Positions 1-9,516 of a stretch of 64,000 bases of DNA are shown here, in pieces. The notes under the pieces are model-generated. The model was not told where the DNA came from. It did not search any database and was given only the letters and a program-made list of their open reading frames with translations. Made by a program: the position numbers and the translations under genes. The stretch is from Arcanobacterium ihumii. GTDB taxonomy: Bacteria > Actinomycetota > Actinomycetes > Actinomycetales > Actinomycetaceae. Numbering within the stretch: position 1 is the stretch's first letter; each line of letters starts with the position of its first letter. The stretch spans positions 124,001 through 188,000 of the forward strand of contig NZ_UWOS01000002.1 of the NCBI RefSeq assembly GCF_900604515.1, read 5' to 3'.

Positions 1-71
1 CCACAACATGGAGCGATACGAAAAAATTGAGACTAAGAAACTCGCAATCCTTCAACTATTTGGAGCCAAGA

Positions 72-737
72 TCACACGTGATGGTGAGCCTGCGCGAGCG
101 AACGTAACGTCTCTACCTCGGCAAAAGCATCGTCAGACTTGTAAACAGCCGATCCTGCTACGAAGGTATCAGCGCCTGATTCAGCGGCCAGTGCGATAGT
201 ATCGCGCGAAATACCGCCATCTACTTGGATCCATACATCGAGTCCAGATTTATTTACAGCTTCACGGGTTTTACGTAGCTTATTCATCATCGAGCTGATG
301 AACTTTTGCCCGCCAAATCCAGGTTCAACGGTCATAATCAAAATCATGTCGAATTCATCTAGGATGTCAATAAGCGGTTCAATTGGAGTAGCAGGGCGTA
401 ATGCTATTCCTGCGCGTGCGCCCTGAGCACGAAGCTCACGAGCAAGGCGAAGTGGTGCTGTTACAGCTTCAGCGTGGAAGGTTACTGATTTCGCACCGGC
501 ATCAACGTACTGGGGTGCCCATACATCGGGATTTTCGATCATAAGATGGCAGTCGATCGGAATCGGAGAAACTCTCGAAATGGATTCAACAACTGGCAAA
601 CCGAGGGATAAATTCGGAACGAAATGGTTATCCATCACGTCAACATGCGCCCAGTCGGCATTCTTGATTTTGTCCAATTCTCCTCTCAGATCAGAGAAGT
701 CACAATTCAAAATCGAAGGGCTAATTCGCATTTCCAC
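72..737 (-). CDS. rpe: Ribulose-phosphate 3-epimerase
   Basis: Interconverts ribulose 5-phosphate and xylulose 5-phosphate in the cytosolic pentose phosphate pathway. The 221-residue product has the normal length of this TIM-barrel family. It shows SILNCDF at the N-terminus, metal-site segments DVMDNHFVP (about 33-41) and HLMIENP (64-70), the loop [10 protein letters not shown] (137-146) and VDGGI (172-176). The GTG start at 737 is preferred because AGGA lies seven bases upstream, inside the end of rsmB; the in-frame ATG at 731 has no properly spaced ribosome site. It is the last gene of the tight run fmt-rsmB-rpe. Nothing odd was seen. Confidence 0.96.
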   Translation of the reverse strand: MEMRISPSILNCDFSDLRGELDKIKNADWAHVDVMDNHFVPNLSLGLPVVESISRVSPIPIDCHLMIENPDVWAPQYVDAGAKSVTFHAEAVTAPLRLARELRAQGARAGIALRPATPIEPLIDILDEFDMILIMTVEPGFGGQKFISSMMNKLRKTREAVNKSGLDVWIQVDGGISRDTIALAAESGADTFVAGSAVYKSDDAFAEVETLRSLAQAHHHV

Positions 738-741
738 TTGT

Positions 742-2169
742 CTATCCTATCTTTCTAAGAAGCGCCATGTACATAGCATCCGAGTAATGCAAATCTGGCC
801 ATAGTTGCAGGTGTCCATTTGTTCCGAGGTCACCTATCAACGCTTCTTTTTCGGCAATTGCTGGCGTATCGAGAAGCTCAGCATCTGCGTGTTCACCTAG
901 GAATGCATCAATGATTTCGTGGGTTTCGGATAAATGCGGTGAACAGGTCGAATACGCTACTACCCCACCTATGCGAAGGGCCTTCCAACTAGACTCCAAC
1001 AACTCGCCTTGGAGTTTGGTTAGGTCTACGGCGTCGCCAGCAGATTTTCTCCAACGAGCCTCAGGTCGACGCCGTAGTGCTCCGATTCCCGTGCATGGCG
1101 CGTCCACAAGGATTCTGTCATACGATTCCGGTTCTAAATCTCCTACTTCACGACCATCTCCGAGCCTGAGATCAACGATATCATCCCACGGTGCAACCGC
1201 TTCGGTGACTAAATCAAGGCGATGTTCGTGAGGTTCGTTGGCATGGATTCGCGCTCCACGCTGCGCAGCGATAGCCGCCAAGGTCGCAGTTTTTCCACCT
1301 GGACCAGCACACATATCTAGCCAAAGTTTATCTGGACCATCGAGTGGAGCCATAGCTAGTGTGCGCGCTACCAATTGTGAACCTTCATCTTGAACTCCAG
1401 CTTTAAGATCCTGTACCGCGAATACTCGATGCGGGTCGCCTCCACTGAGTAAGACGGCGGAATCTACGAGTTTTCCGCGCTCACTGTGCATTTTTCCGCG
1501 TTTAATATCAGCTTGAAGATCATCGATCGTAATTTCGCGAGCAACGAGCGCTACATCAGCAGGAGTGTTGTCCGACTTCAGAACACTGAGAATATCCTTT
1601 TTCGAACGACCGTTCTCAAGAAGCGACCTTGCAAGAACTCTGACGATCCATTCAGGGTGAGAATACCAGGTAGAGATAAAACTCAAAGATGAACCGTTAG
1701 CGCTACGTTCTTTTAAGATGCGTTGCCATTGAGCCAAGCTACGTTCAGAAACTCGGCGAAGAACGGCATTGACGAAGCCTGACGCACCTGAACCAAGAAT
1801 ATTCCTTGCCAGCTTCACGGTTTCGTAAATAGCTGCATGAGGCGGAGTTTGAAGCTCTAAAAGTTGGTGTGCACCCATCCGTAACAGGATTAATACCGGT
1901 AGATCAATCGAAGCTAAGTCACGGCCAGCAGTACCTTCAGCGATAATGGCATCCCATCGTCCTTGCAAACGGAGTGTTCCGTAGCAAAGATTCGTTGCAT
2001 ATGCGGCATCTTGTTTATTTAGCCGAGCACGCCTAATAGCTTTAGGCAGTTCGAGGTTTGCATAAGCATCATTTTCTAATACAGCTAGAAGTGTTTCGAA
2101 GACGACTTCGCGCGCAGGATCTGAAGAACTTCTGCCCGGTCTCCAGTTAGTCGGTTGAGAGTTACTCAT
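742..2169 (-). CDS. rsmB: 16S rRNA m5C967 methyltransferase RsmB (Fmu/Sun)
   Basis: S-adenosylmethionine-dependent methyltransferase expected to make 5-methylcytosine 967 in 16S rRNA. The first 150 or so residues form a NusB-like RNA-binding domain ([19 protein letters not shown] is typical). The C-terminal Rossmann domain has the SAM loop [10 protein letters not shown] (about 285), the motif [18 protein letters not shown] (about 355) and [13 protein letters not shown] (about 405). The last two carry the two cysteines of the m5C family. The start ATG overlaps the fmt stop by four bases (ATGA), which indicates translational coupling. The length of 475 residues is typical for actinobacteria. 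The assignment of C967 rests on the family. Confidence 0.94.
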   Translation of the reverse strand: MSNSQPTNWRPGRSSSDPAREVVFETLLAVLENDAYANLELPKAIRRARLNKQDAAYATNLCYGTLRLQGRWDAIIAEGTAGRDLASIDLPVLILLRMGAHQLLELQTPPHAAIYETVKLARNILGSGASGFVNAVLRRVSERSLAQWQRILKERSANGSSLSFISTWYSHPEWIVRVLARSLLENGRSKKDILSVLKSDNTPADVALVAREITIDDLQADIKRGKMHSERGKLVDSAVLLSGGDPHRVFAVQDLKAGVQDEGSQLVARTLAMAPLDGPDKLWLDMCAGPGGKTATLAAIAAQRGARIHANEPHEHRLDLVTEAVAPWDDIVDLRLGDGREVGDLEPESYDRILVDAPCTGIGALRRRPEARWRKSAGDAVDLTKLQGELLESSWKALRIGGVVAYSTCSPHLSETHEIIDAFLGEHADAELLDTPAIAEKEALIGDLGTNGHLQLWPDLHYSDAMYMALLRKIG

Positions 2170-3104
2170 TGATCTGATCCTTCATCTTCGTTCTTGATGT
2201 CAAAGATAAGTGCATCTCCCTTAAGTCCGCGTGCCCAAGCAGATGCTTCCATCCATCGTTTCCCGGCTGGCGCAACCATATCTAGTTCGATCGACTGAGA
2301 ACCCGTTCCTACCAACACTTTCTTACCCAGAAGTATCTGCCCAGGTTCGAGTGCTGTGCCGTCGATTCGAGCTCCACGAATCTTAATGCGCTGACCATGA
2401 AGTGTAGACCAGGTTCCCGGTTCTGGGTTCAAGCCTCGGATTTGGTTTCTGATTGCAGTAGCATCCTTGAGCCAGTTAATTTCCCCATCACGCGCTCTAA
2501 GTAGTCCCGCATAGGTAGACTCTCCTTCTTGCTCCGTAAGTACAAGTTTGCCTTCGGACATAGTCTCAAATACGTCTGTAAGCTGCTGGGCACCCGTATG
2601 CGACAGATGCTTGAGCATAGCTTCAGCATCTGCGTCGTCAGGGATCTTTTCTTCTAGCATCGATGCAATTGGACCGGTATCAAGGCCCGCTTCGATTCGG
2701 AATACGGAAGTTCCGGTTACCTCATCTCCCGCCGCAAGTGCAGCCTGAACCGGCGATGCGCCACGCCACCTAGGTAGAAGAGAAAAGTGTAGGTTGAACC
2801 AGCCATGGGTTGGAACGTCAAGTAGATTTTTTGGAATCAATAGACCGTAGGCAACGACGGCGATCGCTTCCGGTGCGAGTTCAGTAATCACAGCTTCGAT
2901 CTCTGGCCCTTTGAGAGATGACGGCGTGAGCACCGGAAGACCGAGTTCAAGTGCCATTTCGTGTACTGGAGAATTACGTAATTCCTGTTTTCTCCCAACT
3001 TTGGCCGGTGCACGAGTTAGCACAGCAACGATGGAGTGTTCGTCGTTAAGCTTCTTTAAGGATGGAACAGCAGTTTCGGGTGTTCCGGCAAATATAATAC
3101 GCAC
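2166..3104 (-). CDS. fmt: Methionyl-tRNA formyltransferase
   Basis: Formylates initiator Met-tRNA using 10-formyltetrahydrofolate. The 312-residue product starts with the nucleotide-fold segment FAGTPETAVPSLKKL. It carries the catalytic Asn/His segment GWFNLHFSLLPRWRGASPVQ (about 103-122) and the Asp segment RIEAGLDTGPIA (about 142), followed by the C-terminal OB-like domain. The start codon is GTG at 3104. It is the first gene of the run fmt-rsmB-rpe and lies 119 bases downstream of priA. The gap contains an imperfect 11-base inverted repeat without a convincing U-run, so readthrough from priA is possible. Confidence 0.95.
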   Translation of the reverse strand: MRIIFAGTPETAVPSLKKLNDEHSIVAVLTRAPAKVGRKQELRNSPVHEMALELGLPVLTPSSLKGPEIEAVITELAPEAIAVVAYGLLIPKNLLDVPTHGWFNLHFSLLPRWRGASPVQAALAAGDEVTGTSVFRIEAGLDTGPIASMLEEKIPDDADAEAMLKHLSHTGAQQLTDVFETMSEGKLVLTEQEGESTYAGLLRARDGEINWLKDATAIRNQIRGLNPEPGTWSTLHGQRIKIRGARIDGTALEPGQILLGKKVLVGTGSQSIELDMVAPAGKRWMEASAWARGLKGDALIFDIKNEDEGSDQ

Positions 3105-3223
3105 GGTCTCAGTCTATTTCTTTCTTTCGTCTTAACAAAGAACGTTGAATCCCAACGGTCTTTCTTCCATTTTCAAATATTGTGCTTAGAACACACACTA
3201 GCTTTTACTAAAGATCCGAAGAA

Positions 3224-5353
3224 TCACAGCTCGGGATTAATGCTGATACGTAGACCACGCACACTTCCATTAATAGATCCTTCCTTCAACACCGCTCGAA
3301 TCGTTTCGAAGGTTTCTTCGGTGTCTCCACCTTGCATCCTCAGATAGATTTGATCATTACCTGAGTCAACATGATTAGGGCCCAACACCGCGATTCCAGG
3401 AATGATACTGGTTATTCCGCCAAGAAGCAAAGAATCGAGCGGAACTAAATCGTTTATGTCCTTTGACTTTGAATTGGAATTATTAGTAGCTTCGAAGCGT
3501 TTCCTTGCTAGGCGAAGCAAGGATAAAAATACTCGCAGTTCCTCCCAGCTACCACGCACGTCAATCCAAGCATGTTGAGGAGGGAGCTGTAATTGATGGC
3601 GTTCTTCGAGAGTTTGTTGCTCCCAAGTTTCAAAATCCCAGCGACCTACAGCATCAAGCAAAGGCTCCGCTACATCACCAACGATAAGCAATTTGCCATC
3701 GTTGTTGCGCGTGCGAACCCGTGACGCTATTTTTGCCATTGTGCGTAAGAAATATGACTCCGACTCTAAGTGATGCGACCTCAGCAAATATCCTGCATCT
3801 AGAACAACTGCTGTAGTAAATCCATTTTTAGTGCGGGGTTCGTAGCCCGGGGTGCAAATAACGATTTTTGGTTTATCTGAGATCTCCCTGTCAAAGTTCT
3901 CGGGACCAATCAAGTTAATCGACGTACGCGGAAACGCCCTACCTATTTCTTGTGCGGTTCGATGTGAACCGATCTTTATAGCTTTAGTCTTTGTAAAACC
4001 ACAGTTAGAACAAGTAAAATCACGGTATTCTTTTGCGCAACGTTCACAGCGCAGTGGCTGATCAGGTGCAGGAATATGAAGGTGACCACCGCACTCAGTA
4101 CACACTGGGATTTCCCCGCAACGCACACATTTAACCATTGGGATATATCCTGCTTGAGGAACCACAACTAAAACTGGACCGCGTGCTAAGCCATCTCGAA
4201 CAACTTTAAAAACAGAATCTGGCATCCGTGACCACTGTGCACCTTCGAATGCAAACTTATTGGCAGCTAATATCTGCGGAGTCCCCTGCCTGCGAGCTTT
4301 AACAGACGCGGAAATCTGGATAGGTTCGTCATGGAACAAGTAGCTCCCTTCGAGACTCGGTCCGTGATTAAGAATCAAAAACGAAGAACCTTCATTTGTG
4401 AAGCGATCGTAGAGAATATCTCGGGCGTTTACATAGGGGGTTCGTTTTTCTTGGAAAGCACCGTGGTGGTCATCAATAAGCACGCAAAGCCCCAGATCTT
4501 TGAGTGGAGTCCACGTCGCACTACGTGTACCTACTACTACCCTCGTTTTTCCGAACAGGGCAGCAAGGAAATGTTTGTAGCGTACCTCATGAGAATCTTG
4601 AGATGTTGATACCGCAATCGGTTCATTTTCCAGCTGCTCTGAAAGCTGTTTAGCGAGATCATAAGCCTGTTTAGGAGTCGAAACCACGATTAATGCAGTC
4701 TTGCCACATGCCAGCGCCTGTTGCGTGGCAAATGCCAAGAAATCAAATTCCCTATGTTTCGGAAGCACATGGACAACGCCTCCAATACGATCCGTACCGA
4801 TTAACGAAAGTGCCTGAGCACCGTCATAATCGGAGAAAAAATCAGGAATCTCTGGGTGTTGCCAGCACGGATGATCAAATTCGGGGAGATCAAGAAATTC
4901 TTTTTCTGCACGTGCATGACGCTGTGGAATAGCTAGACGCAATACGTCTGCCAAAACAGCGAAGTGGGAATCAGCAATCCTCCGTGCCATTGCTAGAACC
5001 TGCGGCTGAAGAACGGGGATCGGTGAAATCACCTTTGTTATAGGGCGGAGCCTATTCATATGCGAGGTGTATTTGGTACGCCCTATTACGAATCCGTCAA
5101 CTTTGCGATTCCCAAGCTCAACAACAACGCGTGTGCCAACCGCTAAATCGGAAAAACGCTGCGGAATTTCATATTCAAAGATCCTGTCCATATGGAACAC
5201 CGGCAAATCAAGAAGGACCTGCGCAATTGGATCTTCGAAAGTACTTTCGAAGAGATGTGATTCAGGAGAAATAGAGATAAGGGCATCCTGATGACCAAAA
5301 TCAGAAAGCCCTAGCAAGTGCTCATTTGAAGCATCGAAGCTATCTCTATTCAT
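3224..5353 (-). CDS. priA: Primosomal protein N' (PriA), actinobacterial type without helicase motifs
   Basis: PriA normally recognises stalled forks and reloads the replisome with its 3'-5' helicase. This 709-residue protein keeps the N-terminal DNA-binding region and the paired zinc-binding cysteines: CVRC, CTEC, CERC and CSNC between about residues 405 and 455. The helicase core is degenerate. No GxGKT Walker A is seen where it should be (about 205-235), and the DEEH box is replaced by DDHH (about 294). Loss of these motifs is known in other actinobacterial PriA proteins, so this is probably a structural replisome-loading factor rather than a motor. It sits between metK and fmt, as in related genomes. 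Confidence 0.9.
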   Translation of the reverse strand: MNRDSFDASNEHLLGLSDFGHQDALISISPESHLFESTFEDPIAQVLLDLPVFHMDRIFEYEIPQRFSDLAVGTRVVVELGNRKVDGFVIGRTKYTSHMNRLRPITKVISPIPVLQPQVLAMARRIADSHFAVLADVLRLAIPQRHARAEKEFLDLPEFDHPCWQHPEIPDFFSDYDGAQALSLIGTDRIGGVVHVLPKHREFDFLAFATQQALACGKTALIVVSTPKQAYDLAKQLSEQLENEPIAVSTSQDSHEVRYKHFLAALFGKTRVVVGTRSATWTPLKDLGLCVLIDDHHGAFQEKRTPYVNARDILYDRFTNEGSSFLILNHGPSLEGSYLFHDEPIQISASVKARRQGTPQILAANKFAFEGAQWSRMPDSVFKVVRDGLARGPVLVVVPQAGYIPMVKCVRCGEIPVCTECGGHLHIPAPDQPLRCERCAKEYRDFTCSNCGFTKTKAIKIGSHRTAQEIGRAFPRTSINLIGPENFDREISDKPKIVICTPGYEPRTKNGFTTAVVLDAGYLLRSHHLESESYFLRTMAKIASRVRTRNNDGKLLIVGDVAEPLLDAVGRWDFETWEQQTLEERHQLQLPPQHAWIDVRGSWEELRVFLSLLRLARKRFEATNNSNSKSKDINDLVPLDSLLLGGITSIIPGIAVLGPNHVDSGNDQIYLRMQGGDTEETFETIRAVLKEGSINGSVRGLRISINPEL

Positions 5354-5443
5354 ATCTCAATTCAACCACACCGCTCCTACCTAAAACCGAAGCCAGCGTG
5401 TATAACCTAGTGCAGAGTTTTAAACCCTGCACCAAATCTAGCT

Positions 5444-6637
5444 CTAGAATGCGGCCAAAAGATCGGAAACTCGATTGGTTTTCTCCCACTCGAATTCATC
5501 AAGCTCGCGGCCGAAGTGACCATATGCAGATGTAGCTGCATAAATTGGGCGAAGCAAGTTAAGATCACGAATAATCGCCGCTGGACGAAGATCGAAAACC
5601 TTATTGACTGCGTTAGTGATTGCACTAATCTCTGCTTGTTCAGTTCCGAAGGTCTCTAGACGAACTGATACTGGATGCGCACGACCGATTGCGTACGCAA
5701 CCTGAAGTTCACAACGATCAGCCAGACCTGCTGCAACTACGTTTTTTGCAACCCAGCGAGCCGCGTAAGCGGCCGAGCGATCAACCTTCGATGGATCTTT
5801 TCCAGAGAAAGCACCCCCACCGTGACGAGCAAGACCACCGTAGGTATCGACGATGATCTTACGACCGGTCAGTCCTGCATCACCCATTGGTCCACCTACA
5901 ACGAAACGTCCAGATGGATTGACAAGAACTCGAGTATCGCTTCCGAAAAGCTCAGGTGATTCTGCACGAAGTACTGGCGCGATGACGTGCTCAGTCAACA
6001 GATCATGAAGGTCGGATTGACTCAAATCTTCGTCATGCTGGGTAGAAACGACGACGGTGTCTACACCACAAGGAATGCCAGCGTCGTCGTAATTAACGGT
6101 AACTTGAGTCTTGCCATCAGGACGTAAACCGGCAACGATTCCGTTCTTACGTACAAAAGCCAAACGCTCAGCGAGACGATGCGAAAGGTGAATCGGTAGC
6201 GGCATATATACGTCTGTCTCATTCGAGGCGTAGCCGAACATAAGCCCCTGATCCCCGGCTCCCTGGCGATCTAATGGATCAGTTTCCTGAGCGGTACGGA
6301 CTTCAAGTGAGTTATCAACCGAACCGGCAATATCTGGAGACTGCGAGCCGATCGAAATCGAGATTCCACACGAATCGGCATCAAAACCGATCCGCGATGA
6401 GGTGTAGCCAATATCGCGCAATGTGTCACGAATCAGCTGCGGAATTTCAACGTAGGCGTCCGTAGTCACTTCACCCAAGACGTGCACTAAACCGGTAGTC
6501 ACTGCCGTCTCAACAGCTACTCGCGCTTGGGGATCTTGATCCAATAGCGCGTCCAAAATAGTATCTGAGATACGGTCACAAACCTTATCAGGGTGTCCCT
6601 CAGTTACGGACTCAGAAGTAAACGGCTGATACGTCAC
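5444..6637 (-). CDS. metK: S-adenosylmethionine synthetase
   Basis: Makes S-adenosylmethionine from methionine and ATP. The 397-residue protein carries [12 protein letters not shown] (about 14-25), the hexapeptide [12 protein letters not shown] (about 122) and [19 protein letters not shown] (about 270). These are the conserved ATP, metal and phosphate-binding segments of the family. The start is GTG at 6637, 60 bases downstream of coaBC. A -10-like TAAAAT lies in that gap, so metK may have its own promoter in addition to upstream transcription. No SAM riboswitch-like structure was recognised in the short leader. Confidence 0.97.
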   Translation of the reverse strand: MTYQPFTSESVTEGHPDKVCDRISDTILDALLDQDPQARVAVETAVTTGLVHVLGEVTTDAYVEIPQLIRDTLRDIGYTSSRIGFDADSCGISISIGSQSPDIAGSVDNSLEVRTAQETDPLDRQGAGDQGLMFGYASNETDVYMPLPIHLSHRLAERLAFVRKNGIVAGLRPDGKTQVTVNYDDAGIPCGVDTVVVSTQHDEDLSQSDLHDLLTEHVIAPVLRAESPELFGSDTRVLVNPSGRFVVGGPMGDAGLTGRKIIVDTYGGLARHGGGAFSGKDPSKVDRSAAYAARWVAKNVVAAGLADRCELQVAYAIGRAHPVSVRLETFGTEQAEISAITNAVNKVFDLRPAAIIRDLNLLRPIYAATSAYGHFGRELDEFEWEKTNRVSDLLAAF

Positions 6638-6697
6638 AGTAGTCTCTGTTCTTTCGATTCGATAATTTCTTATTACATTTTACGTGGTGTTTTTGGC

Positions 6698-8041
6698 TCA
6701 TTGACCATTCATTAATGAGGCAATGACCACGATTAATTCCCGTGCCACGGCAGCCTTGGATCCCTCGAAATCACCGAGGACTTCGCCCTGGCGATTGACC
6801 ACGGTCAAACGAGTTTCCACGTCCCCAAAGCCTACGTTCTGACCAACCAAGTTGATCGCCAAGAGATCTGCATTTTTCCGTTGTGCTTTTCGCTTACCAA
6901 ATTCTAGATAGCTTGTAGTTGAGTCCCCAGTTTCAGCGGCAAAACCCACGATTACTTGTCCTGTACGACGGCGATTGTGCGCAATATCTGCCAAGATATC
7001 CGGATTAGCCACAAGTTTCAGAGACATCTCCTCGTTTTCACGTTTCATTTTTGTTTCGCTCGGCGTTTCAACTCGGTAATCGCTAACGGCTGCGGTCATG
7101 ACGACGGCGTCCGCTTCCGAAACAAAAAGATTAACCTTTGTTTGGAGGTCACGTGCGGTTTCAACTTCATGAACAGATATCGATTTGTTCAGTTGTTCAA
7201 GCCGATGACGTTCGATGTTTGCACTGATAAAAATTACATTCGCACCAGCTAACGCCGCATTATTAGCAATATTGATCGCCATAGACCCCGAGGAACGGTT
7301 AGAAATATAGCGAACTGAATCGATCGGCTCTCGTGTTCCGCCACCGGTTACAAGTACAGTGCGCCCTGCCAAGCTTGGCGAATCCTCAGCTTGTGCATTA
7401 TTTTCAGATGGGTTTTTGCCACGCGATGCTTCATCGTTATTAGCAAGTACCCGGCAACAATAGTCAAAAATTTCCTCCGGTTCGGCCATCCGGCCTATTC
7501 CAGTATCGGGTCCGGTGAGTGCGCCGCGCACCGGACCAACAAAATGGAAACCGCGACGTTCTAGTTGCCTAGCATTTACCTGCGTTGCTGGATTGTTCCA
7601 CATCTCAGTATGCATCGCAGGTGCAAGAACAATTGGGCACGTAGCAACTAGAACCGTTGCAGTGAGAAGATTATCCGCCATTCCATTGGCAATTTTTGCC
7701 ATGGTATGCGCCGTAGTCGGTGCAATAACAACTAGATCTGCTTGTTGTCCGGTATTGACGTGAACTACATCGAACGCGTCGTCGGTAACGTCTACAAACA
7801 CCGGATTACCGCTTAGGGCTTCAAAAGTGGTTGCTCCAACCATCGATAAAGCGGCGTGGGTTGGTACCACTCGCACATCATGACCAGCTTTTTTAAAAAG
7901 CCGGACCAAAGTCGCCGCTTTATAGGCTGCGATTCCCCCGGTCACACCAACAACGATCTTTCGTGCTTCAGATTTCCGAGGTTGAATATGGATCAGGCCC
8001 CCCATTTGATTATGAGAGGCCTGCGAAGCATTATTCATCAT
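6698..8041 (-). CDS. coaBC: Bifunctional phosphopantothenoylcysteine decarboxylase / phosphopantothenate-cysteine ligase
   Basis: Catalyses two successive steps of coenzyme A synthesis. The N-terminal CoaC flavoprotein domain (about 28-200) starts at KIVVGVTGGIAAYK and has APTTAHTMAKIANG (107-120, a variant of the PASANT motif) and APAMHTEMWNNPA (140-152). The CoaB ligase domain (about 227-447) has GGTREPIDSVRYISNRSSG, AAVSDYRV and KLVANPDIL. About 28 extra residues precede CoaC and the linker between domains is low-complexity. The start ATG overlaps the rpoZ stop by four bases (ATGA), so the two genes are coupled. Confidence 0.95.
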   Translation of the reverse strand: MMNNASQASHNQMGGLIHIQPRKSEARKIVVGVTGGIAAYKAATLVRLFKKAGHDVRVVPTHAALSMVGATTFEALSGNPVFVDVTDDAFDVVHVNTGQQADLVVIAPTTAHTMAKIANGMADNLLTATVLVATCPIVLAPAMHTEMWNNPATQVNARQLERRGFHFVGPVRGALTGPDTGIGRMAEPEEIFDYCCRVLANNDEASRGKNPSENNAQAEDSPSLAGRTVLVTGGGTREPIDSVRYISNRSSGSMAINIANNAALAGANVIFISANIERHRLEQLNKSISVHEVETARDLQTKVNLFVSEADAVVMTAAVSDYRVETPSETKMKRENEEMSLKLVANPDILADIAHNRRRTGQVIVGFAAETGDSTTSYLEFGKRKAQRKNADLLAINLVGQNVGFGDVETRLTVVNRQGEVLGDFEGSKAAVARELIVVIASLMNGQ

Positions 8042-8304
8042 TCGCCGTAGGTCAGATTCAGCTTATCGTCCGCAATTTCCTCGAGAGCAAGCGAAAGTGG
8101 CTTGTCTTCTGGTGCTGAAGGAACAAGTGGACCAACATTCGTGATATTTCCGTCGCCAGACTTCATTTCCTGACGATACGAGTTGATCTGACGGGCGCGC
8201 TGCGCACCAAATACCGCGAGGGTGTACTTGGAATCCACCTTGCTCAACAAATCATCAATAGCCGGCTTGGTGATTCCCTCGGGATTAGGCTTGGTTCCGA
8301 ACAT
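8038..8304 (-). CDS. rpoZ: RNA polymerase omega subunit
   Basis: Small subunit that chaperones the beta' subunit and stabilises RNA polymerase. The 88-residue product has the omega core KPAIDDLLSKVDSKYTLAVF followed by GAQRARQINSY, characteristic of actinobacterial omega. It lies 51 bases downstream of gmk, which matches the widespread gmk-rpoZ-coaBC order, and its stop overlaps the coaBC start. A GAGAGG sequence lies six bases before the ATG. Identity rests on the core motif and on the neighbours. Confidence 0.93.
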   Translation of the reverse strand: MFGTKPNPEGITKPAIDDLLSKVDSKYTLAVFGAQRARQINSYRQEMKSGDGNITNVGPLVPSAPEDKPLSLALEEIADDKLNLTYGE

Positions 8305-8355
8305 GTAAACCTCTCAAAACAATCTAGTCATGCACACAGCGTGCAAGATCTTATA

Positions 8356-8931
8356 CTACTCTGAAATACCAAGAATTTGCAGTATCTGAGCGGTGGCATC
8401 GGCCACTGAATCATTGATGATGACGACGTCGAACTCCGATTGCGCCGCAAGTTCAGTTTTCGCAGTCTCAAGTCGACGCTCTTGCTCTTCTTTACCTTCA
8501 GTAGCACGACCAACTAATCGGTGCTTAAGTTCTTCCCACGACGGTGGCGCAATAAAGATCTGAAGCGCTTCTGGCATCGAGTGACGGATTTGACGGGCTC
8601 CGTCCAGATCGACTTCAAGTATCACCTTTTTACCGGCTGCCATTGCTTCTTCAACTGCTTTGCGTGGAGTTCCATAGCGGTGAACACGATGAACCGTTGC
8701 CCACTCGAGCATTCCCCCACTCTCAACCAGCGAATCAAATTCTTCGGAGCTTACAAAGAAATAATCTTTACCGTCTACTTCCCCCGGCCGAGGTGAACGC
8801 GTGGTTGCCGAGACTGAATACCATAGCTTATCTGTTTTACTCAGCACGTTCTTTAGTATTGTCCCCTTACCAACCGCGGTCGGGCCACTAACAACAAATG
8901 CCGATCCTTCATTCAATCCCATGCTTTCCAT
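8356..8931 (-). CDS. gmk: Guanylate kinase
   Basis: Phosphorylates GMP to GDP with ATP. The 191-residue protein has the P-loop SGPTAVGKGT (about 15-24), the GMP-binding segment SATTRSPRPGEVDGKDYFFV (about 41-60) and the lid region with REEQERRLET-like spacing near 145. The family consensus P-loop is GPSGVGKGT, so this one is slightly altered but complete. A strong terminator hairpin ends only 16 bases upstream of the start codon. Expression from mihF therefore depends on readthrough, or on a promoter inside mihF. Confidence 0.96.
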   Translation of the reverse strand: MESMGLNEGSAFVVSGPTAVGKGTILKNVLSKTDKLWYSVSATTRSPRPGEVDGKDYFFVSSEEFDSLVESGGMLEWATVHRVHRYGTPRKAVEEAMAAGKKVILEVDLDGARQIRHSMPEALQIFIAPPSWEELKHRLVGRATEGKEEQERRLETAKTELAAQSEFDVVIINDSVADATAQILQILGISE

Positions 8932-8947
8932 TTTCCCTAGGGATAAA

Positions 8948-8990
8948 AATAAGTCAAGCTCAGATGGATAGGAACTGAGCTTGACTTATT
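8948..8990 (-). terminator. Intrinsic terminator after mihF, directly before gmk
   Basis: A perfect 16-base stem (AATAAGTCAAGCTCAG with its complement) and an 11-base loop are followed, in the minus direction, by a T-rich run. This is a textbook rho-independent terminator 14 bases after the mihF stop. It sits immediately before the gmk ribosome site, so it could also act as an attenuator. Confidence 0.88.
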
Positions 8991-9004
8991 AAGGATAGAT
9001 CACA

Positions 9005-9316
9005 TCATTTGAAAAGTTCGATGAGAGCTTCTGCCTGGTGTGGTCCTAGACCCGCAACGCGACGGGATTCTGAAATACCAATCTGATCCATGATTGCCTT
9101 AGCTTTCGCTTGGCCAATACCTGGCATCGACATAAGCAGAGCAGAAACCTTGAGCTTTCCAGCGATGTCGTCAGACTTCGCCTTATCAATAACGTCGGAA
9201 AGCTTTACTGAGCCATCTTTCAAATTCTTCTTTAGCTCAGCACGCTTCTGCCGAACGACAGCTGCCTTTTCTAGTGCTGCCTTGCGTTGCTCTGCAGTAA
9301 GGGTTGGAAGGGCCAT
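9005..9316 (-). CDS. mihF: Actinobacterial integration host factor (mIHF)
   Basis: Nucleoid-associated DNA-binding protein of actinobacteria, unrelated in sequence to the HU/IHF fold of proteobacteria. The 103-residue product begins MALPTLTAEQR and is rich in basic helices (RQKRAELKKNLKDG). It carries the DNA-binding segment MPGIGQAKAKAIMDQIGI, followed by RRVAGLGPHQAEAL near the C-terminus. The ATG at 9316 is chosen because GGAGG lies five bases upstream; an in-frame GTG directly before it is less well spaced. The gene is followed by a strong terminator and then gmk, the same order as in mycobacteria. Confidence 0.94.
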   Translation of the reverse strand: MALPTLTAEQRKAALEKAAVVRQKRAELKKNLKDGSVKLSDVIDKAKSDDIAGKLKVSALLMSMPGIGQAKAKAIMDQIGISESRRVAGLGPHQAEALIELFK

Positions 9317-9439
9317 CACTACCTCCTTGATAGTGCATTACATTATGGTCGGTCCGAATCAAACCGTAGTGTCCGGCTATGAATCGTACTTTGCGATGAG
9401 CCCTGACCGCGCTCTAATTTTTCTGACACTCAGAGTACT

Positions 9440-9479
9440 AACAGGGCTTGTGCACCTTTATTATTGCACAAGCCCTGTT
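9440..9479 (-). terminator. Perfect hairpin downstream of nusB
   Basis: A perfect 15-base stem (AACAGGGCTTGTGCA and complement) with a 10-base loop lies 37 bases after the nusB stop. On the minus strand it is followed by TAGTACTCTGAG rather than a U-run. It is probably the end of the efp-nusB transcript, but a processing or stability element is also possible. The remaining 120 bases up to mihF must hold the mihF promoter; no clear -35/-10 pair could be fixed by eye. Confidence 0.65.
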
Positions 9480-9516
9480 CAGAGATATGGTTTTTACCGC
9501 AATTTCTTGCGATTTC

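Noticed and set aside
3105-3223. Terminator between priA and fmt
   Set aside because: The inverted repeat has a mismatch and is not followed by a U-run in the direction of transcription.
6638-6697. SAM riboswitch upstream of metK
   Set aside because: The gap is only 60 bases and lacks the paired elements of known SAM riboswitch classes.
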